In this document: one piece after another, positions 60,510 through 64,000 of the stretch
Layout of the letters: every line of letters starts with the position of its first letter
Position numbering within the stretch: position 1 is the first letter of the stretch
Assembly: GCF_900177675.1 (NCBI RefSeq)
Contig: NZ_FXWM01000001.1
Span: 691,001-755,000, forward strand
Direction: 5' to 3'
Length of the DNA: 64,000 nt
Source: Bacillus sp. OV166
GTDB lineage: Bacteria > Bacillota > Bacilli > Bacillales > Cytobacillaceae
Position numbers and translations under genes: made by a program
Notes under the pieces: generated by a model
Seen by the model: only the letters and a program-made list of their open reading frames with translations
The model's database searches: none
Told to the model about the DNA's origin: nothing

Positions 60510-60869
60510 TTGAAAAAGATTGAGGCAATCATTCGACCGGAGAGGCTCACAGATACGATTAAGGGTTTGAAAAAATTAGGAATTACGGGTTTTACTGTTT
60601 CACAGGTGGTTGGAAGAGGGAAACAAAAAGATACGCAAGGTGTGTATCGCGGAAAAAATTATCAAGTGACACTCCATCCAAAAGTAAAAATGGAGATTGT
60701 TCTTTCGGACTATTTGGTAGAGTCTACGATCCAGACCATCGTTCATTCTGCCCAGACCGGTGAAGATGGAGATGGCAAAATATATATTTATCCAATTCTG
60801 GAAGCTTATAATATTCGGACCGGGACAATTGACTATGATATTGATGATCTAGCGAATGATAAGGGGTGA
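60510..60869 (+). CDS. glnK: PII nitrogen regulatory protein GlnK
   Basis: 119 residues of the PII family: KKIEAIIRPERLTDTIKGLK start, T-loop region (GVYRGKNYQVTLHPK), and C-terminal GKIYIYPILEAYNIRTG. GlnK senses 2-oxoglutarate and ADP/ATP and blocks the AmtB channel. GAGGAG is spaced for the TTG at 60510; a longer frame from 60474 is unlikely since it would overlap the TnrA box. AmtB follows 4 bp on. The order is glnK-amtB, as in enteric bacteria, and not nrgA-nrgB as in B. subtilis. Confidence 0.93.
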   Translation: MKKIEAIIRPERLTDTIKGLKKLGITGFTVSQVVGRGKQKDTQGVYRGKNYQVTLHPKVKMEIVLSDYLVESTIQTIVHSAQTGEDGDGKIYIYPILEAYNIRTGTIDYDIDDLANDKG

Positions 60870-60873
60870 TCTT

Positions 60874-62184
60874 ATGGAGCTAATGTATATAAATACTGTA
60901 TGGGTTGTCCTTGCTGCAGCTATGGTTTTGTTTATGGAAGGTGGATTTAGTTTACTGGAAGCTGGATTTGTCCGAACGAAAAATGCGGTTAATGTTACAA
61001 TGAAAATTTTTGTGGACTTAACGATTGGAGCTTTGGCGTTTTGGATTATCGGATTTGGGGTAATGTTTGGAAAAGATGCCTTTGGGTTCATTGGGACCAG
61101 CCTTCTTGGAAGTCCAGAGAAAATTGTACTTTCTCTTGAATTGCCAAGTGTTGCTTTTGTTCTTTTTCAAATGGGGTTTGCTGTGGCATGTGTCTCGATT
61201 ATTTCGGGTGCAGTAGCAGAACGGATGAATTTTAAAGCCTATGTAGTCACTGCGGCGCTCATTTGTATGATTATCTATCCTCTTTCTGGACATTGGATTT
61301 GGAACAGCGAAGGATGGTTAGCAAAGTTAGGAATGAAGGATTTTGCGGGTTCAGCCGCAATTCATGCACTTGGTGGGTTTACTGCTTTGGCTATGGCAAA
61401 GCTATTGGGACCGAGAAAAGGAAGGTTTAATTCGGATGGCAGCGTTAATGTTTTTGCCCCAAGTAACATTCCTTTAGCATCAGCAGGAGCATTTATATTG
61501 TGGTTCGGTTGGTTTGCTTTTAATGCAGGAAGTACATTAGATGCTTCTAGCTCAGCGCTAGCGCCTATTGCTATTAATACAATGTTGGCTGGAGCAAGCG
61601 GTGGGTCGGCAGCTCTCTTTTTGACGATGCGAAAGTTCGGAAAAGCCGATCCGAGTATGACGATAAATGGTGTATTAGCTGGTTTGGTAGCAATAACGGC
61701 AGGCTGTGCTTATGTTTCTGAATGGAGCGCAATCCTGATTGGAGCTTTAAGTGGCTTGCTCGTTATTTATGCTACTCTGTTAGTCGATTATTTAAAGGTG
61801 GATGATCCTGTAGGCGCTGTGGCTGTTCATGGATTCGGCGGAGTGTTTGGAACGATTGCTGTTGGATTGTTTGATCGGTCCCAAGGCTTTTTAACGACTG
61901 GTGATTTCTCGCTTCTAAAGGTGCAGCTACTGGGTGCGGTGGTGGTCATTGTCTGGGGGTTAATTGCTGGAACTTTTATTGCGAAGGTATGCACAAAGAC
62001 AGTTGGTTTCCGAGCAACAGAACGGGAAGAGGACGAGGGCTTAGATATGTCTTATCACGGTATTCCTGCTTACAATGAATTAGAGCGTTTTACCGATATC
62101 CCAACTAGCCTATTTAATTTTGAAGAGACAACAGGGATCACCGTTGCTTCTCCTACCATTAGGAAAGAGAAGGAAGTAATGTAG
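60874..62184 (+). CDS. amtB: Ammonium transporter
   Basis: 436 residues with 11 membrane segments. DFAGSAAIHALGG holds the Amt signature with the first pore His, and AVHGFGGVFG the second. It carries ammonium into the cell under nitrogen limitation and is regulated by GlnK. The ATG at 60874 has AAGGGGTG; an upstream ATG in frame overlaps glnK. Also called NrgA in Bacillus. Confidence 0.95.
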   Translation: MELMYINTVWVVLAAAMVLFMEGGFSLLEAGFVRTKNAVNVTMKIFVDLTIGALAFWIIGFGVMFGKDAFGFIGTSLLGSPEKIVLSLELPSVAFVLFQMGFAVACVSIISGAVAERMNFKAYVVTAALICMIIYPLSGHWIWNSEGWLAKLGMKDFAGSAAIHALGGFTALAMAKLLGPRKGRFNSDGSVNVFAPSNIPLASAGAFILWFGWFAFNAGSTLDASSSALAPIAINTMLAGASGGSAALFLTMRKFGKADPSMTINGVLAGLVAITAGCAYVSEWSAILIGALSGLLVIYATLLVDYLKVDDPVGAVAVHGFGGVFGTIAVGLFDRSQGFLTTGDFSLLKVQLLGAVVVIVWGLIAGTFIAKVCTKTVGFRATEREEDEGLDMSYHGIPAYNELERFTDIPTSLFNFEETTGITVASPTIRKEKEVM

Positions 62185-62191
62185 TTAGCTT

Positions 62192-62214
62192 GGAATCCCT
62201 TCACGGAGGGATCC
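62192..62214 (+). terminator. Terminator after amtB
   Basis: GGAATCCCT and AGGGATCC form a stem, then TTATTTT. Confidence 0.8.
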
Positions 62215-62305
62215 TTATTTTATGCAAACGTTATTGTTTCGTTGACCTCCGAATCGTTCAGGTAAGATGCAACTAAGAAATAAATGCGTCCCCTTATATT
62301 AAAAG

Positions 62306-62333
62306 ATGACCACGGTATTTGAACCGTGGTCAT
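62306..62333. terminator. Terminator between amtB and yfhP
   Basis: ATGACCACGG and CCGTGGTCAT form a 10-bp stem over TATTTGAA, with A and T runs outside. It ends the yfhP transcript on the minus strand. Confidence 0.9.
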
Positions 62334-62346
62334 TTTTTATAAACTT

Positions 62347-63339
62347 TTATTTGATTGATGACGAGGAATTCGTTAAGCTGCGAAGCACTTTTTTGTATTG
62401 TTTTAAAGAGCTTACCTTGCCTATATAGCTATTCTTTCTTTTGAAATCAGAGGAAATAAACAGGATGGCAAGGGACGGGAAGAATTTTTTGGTACGAAAA
62501 CGAAGGTCCTTCCAATAAACAAAGTAGCCGTTTTTTCTAACAGCAACAAAAGGATAAGCGAACGATGTACTGGCAAGAAAGTCTGACACGGACTCGTCAT
62601 TTGTACTCTCAGAAACCAATACTGGAAAGTCATTATTTTTGGCAAGAGTATGTTCTATGTCGAGTGTATTATCTGAATAAACTCCAAATAAAAAGTCCTC
62701 CCTCGTCTCGATAAAAATATCCCATTTAAATAGGGTGATGCGCGGGATTAGTTTTATACGGTCAGCTCTAATAAAATGTTGCTGTAGGTGCCTTTTGGTT
62801 AATAATGCTGACAGAGTTCGAACAGCAAGGTATAAAAATATGAATACATAAATGATTAAAAAGATAATCCCTGCCTGGTAGAAAAAGAGTAATCCAAACC
62901 CTAGAAAATGGAGTGTTAAAATGTAAGGGTCCAATAATGGGATAGCGTCAAAGGCAATCCATTTTTGGGAAAAAGGCAGAAGGATTTGCGTTCCATGGAC
63001 ATTGAATAAATCAAAAAAGACATGAAGAATTACTGCTAAGAACGTCCATAAAAAGAGAGGAAGAAATTCTGAAACGGGGAAGAGTGGGTAAAGTAAGCCT
63101 GAAACCAGTAATCCCCATAAAGGAAGAGCTGGAAGGGAATGTGACAGGCCTCTGTGATTCCTGAAATAGCTACCTTTTCCTTTTAATCTGTAAATGATAT
63201 CAAAATCAGGAGCAATTGAACCTATTACCACCCCTAACATGACCGCCTGTGATAGGGTCTGATTAGATGATACGGCAGGGTCGATTTGAGCAAGAGCACC
63301 AATGCCAAACCCTATAACAATATGCGAAAAAGTATCCAC
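62347..63339 (-). CDS. yfhP: YfhP-like membrane-bound metal-dependent hydrolase
   Basis: 330 residues with about four to five membrane segments in the first ~180 residues and a soluble C-terminal part. The DUF457/YdjM-type motif pattern is present: SHIVIGFGIGALAQ, APDFDIIYR and RNHRGLSHSL (Asp and His near the membrane). Length matches B. subtilis YfhP (327). The substrate is unknown. Confidence 0.9.
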   Translation of the reverse strand: MDTFSHIVIGFGIGALAQIDPAVSSNQTLSQAVMLGVVIGSIAPDFDIIYRLKGKGSYFRNHRGLSHSLPALPLWGLLVSGLLYPLFPVSEFLPLFLWTFLAVILHVFFDLFNVHGTQILLPFSQKWIAFDAIPLLDPYILTLHFLGFGLLFFYQAGIIFLIIYVFIFLYLAVRTLSALLTKRHLQQHFIRADRIKLIPRITLFKWDIFIETREDFLFGVYSDNTLDIEHTLAKNNDFPVLVSESTNDESVSDFLASTSFAYPFVAVRKNGYFVYWKDLRFRTKKFFPSLAILFISSDFKRKNSYIGKVSSLKQYKKVLRSLTNSSSSIK

Positions 63340-63390
63340 TCTATCACTCCTCTACTTTATTAATATATTGGGGAAAAATCGTACAACAAA

Positions 63391-64000
63391 TCATGCATAT
63401 TTTTGTATCTTTGGTTCATCGATAACGGCTCGATAATGCCAAAGTAAATTGGAAAAGATTTTATCCCAGCTTTGTGTTAGCGCATAATTTCTCCCTTCTA
63501 TCCCCAATTGCTTTCTCAGGTCATCATTTTCTAATAACTTCAAGATGGCGTTCGTAAACTCCATTACATTGCCGGTTTCACACAAATAACCTGTTACTCC
63601 TGCCTTAATAATATTTTTTACGCCTCCGGAATTGGCGGTAATTGCGGGTGTACCACTTGCAAGTGCTTCAATCACAACATTTCCAAACGTTTCAGTAGGA
63701 GAGGGAAAAACGAATAAGTCTGATGCAGAGTAGATTTCCGCTAATTGTTCGCCAGTTAAGTATCCTGTTAATGTCATGTTCGCAGGCGCTTCTATTTGAA
63801 GTTCTTCCCTTTGGGGACCGTCCCCGATAACAAACCATTGAACTTCTTCATTGATCTCAGCCGGCAGTGCTTTTGCTACAGCTAAGAGTGTCTTTACATC
63901 TTTTTCTGGGGCTAACCTGCCTACATAGGTTAAGAGGTACTTTTTTGAAATCCCCCATTGCTCACGAATAGCTTGTTTTTCGTAATAAGGGTGAAAAAGC
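63391..64000 (-). CDS. GT4-family glycosyltransferase (partial)
   Basis: The minus-strand frame is open from the window end to 63391 (203 codons seen). YLLTYVGRLAPEKDVKTLL, FVIGDGPQREEL and the donor-binding segment VFPSPTETFGNVVIEALASG with its Glu are typical of the GT-B, GT4 family. The N-terminal acceptor domain lies outside the window. It could make a glucolipid or teichoic acid linkage, but the substrate cannot be told. Confidence 0.9.
   Translation of the reverse strand, partial: LFHPYYEKQAIREQWGISKKYLLTYVGRLAPEKDVKTLLAVAKALPAEINEEVQWFVIGDGPQREELQIEAPANMTLTGYLTGEQLAEIYSASDLFVFPSPTETFGNVVIEALASGTPAITANSGGVKNIIKAGVTGYLCETGNVMEFTNAILKLLENDDLRKQLGIEGRNYALTQSWDKIFSNLLWHYRAVIDEPKIQKYA

Overview
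The window looks like part of the chromosome of an endospore-forming Bacillaceae (Neobacillus/Bacillus-like, inferred). It is A+T-rich and carries a SleB spore-cortex hydrolase, a broken Spo0E-like gene, a Des-type desaturase, DbpA, cre sites, a TnrA/GlnR box, a lysine riboswitch and Bacillus-type tRNAs. Species cannot be fixed from the sequence. No prophage, intact insertion sequence or CRISPR array was seen.

Layout. 1-1500: end of a 23S rRNA gene, 5S rRNA and ten tRNA genes, with an odd 27-bp duplication that includes the 5' end of tRNA-fMet. 1.5-15.4 kb: mostly minus-strand housekeeping and adaptation genes (sleB, a broken LacI gene, dbpA, thioesterase, LysR, desaturase with a damaged DesR and no adjacent DesK, an RNase J paralogue, lysine-riboswitch dapA, MarR-MFS, methyltransferase). 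15.4-18.6 kb: quinone oxidoreductase between two arrays of 52-bp tandem repeats, then a chromosomal ParM/ParR-like pair. 18.7-25.1 kb: a sugar-acid regulon (TIM-barrel isomerase, KDG kinase, MFS, KDPG aldolase, LacI regulator, hexulose-phosphate synthase/isomerase) tied together by shared tandem operators and cre-like sites. 25.2-30.3 kb: small metabolic genes, ilvA, an SDR-ArsR pair with twin operators, and an alcohol dehydrogenase remnant.

30.3-35.6 kb: an RpiR regulator divergent from four genes that match the uncharacterised E. coli ygcW-ygcU-ygcE-ygcS group. 35.7-44.2 kb: a histidine kinase, an NtrC-type regulator and an extra binding protein, followed by a sigma-54-type promoter and an OpuC-like ABC transporter with an enolase-superfamily enzyme. 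This reads as one self-contained sensing, uptake and catabolism module. 45.0-51.7 kb: an IclR-controlled MFS transporter and an aspartase-like/aldehyde dehydrogenase/alcohol dehydrogenase operon sharing one operator pattern. 51.7-53.7 kb: a stretch of decayed genes (MFS, LysR, subtilase, Spo0E-like). 53.9-64 kb: DUF421 protein, Na+/H+ antiporter, a third 52-bp repeat array, ilvE, small proteins, glnK-amtB with a TnrA/GlnR box, yfhP and a partial glycosyltransferase.

The most notable signals are the 52-bp repeat family at three loci, the sigma-54 transport module, the sugar-acid regulon that includes HPS/PHI, the truncated DesR, the ygc-like operon, and an aspartase-like enzyme with altered active-site motifs. 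All function calls are from reading the sequence and remembered family motifs; no searches were run.
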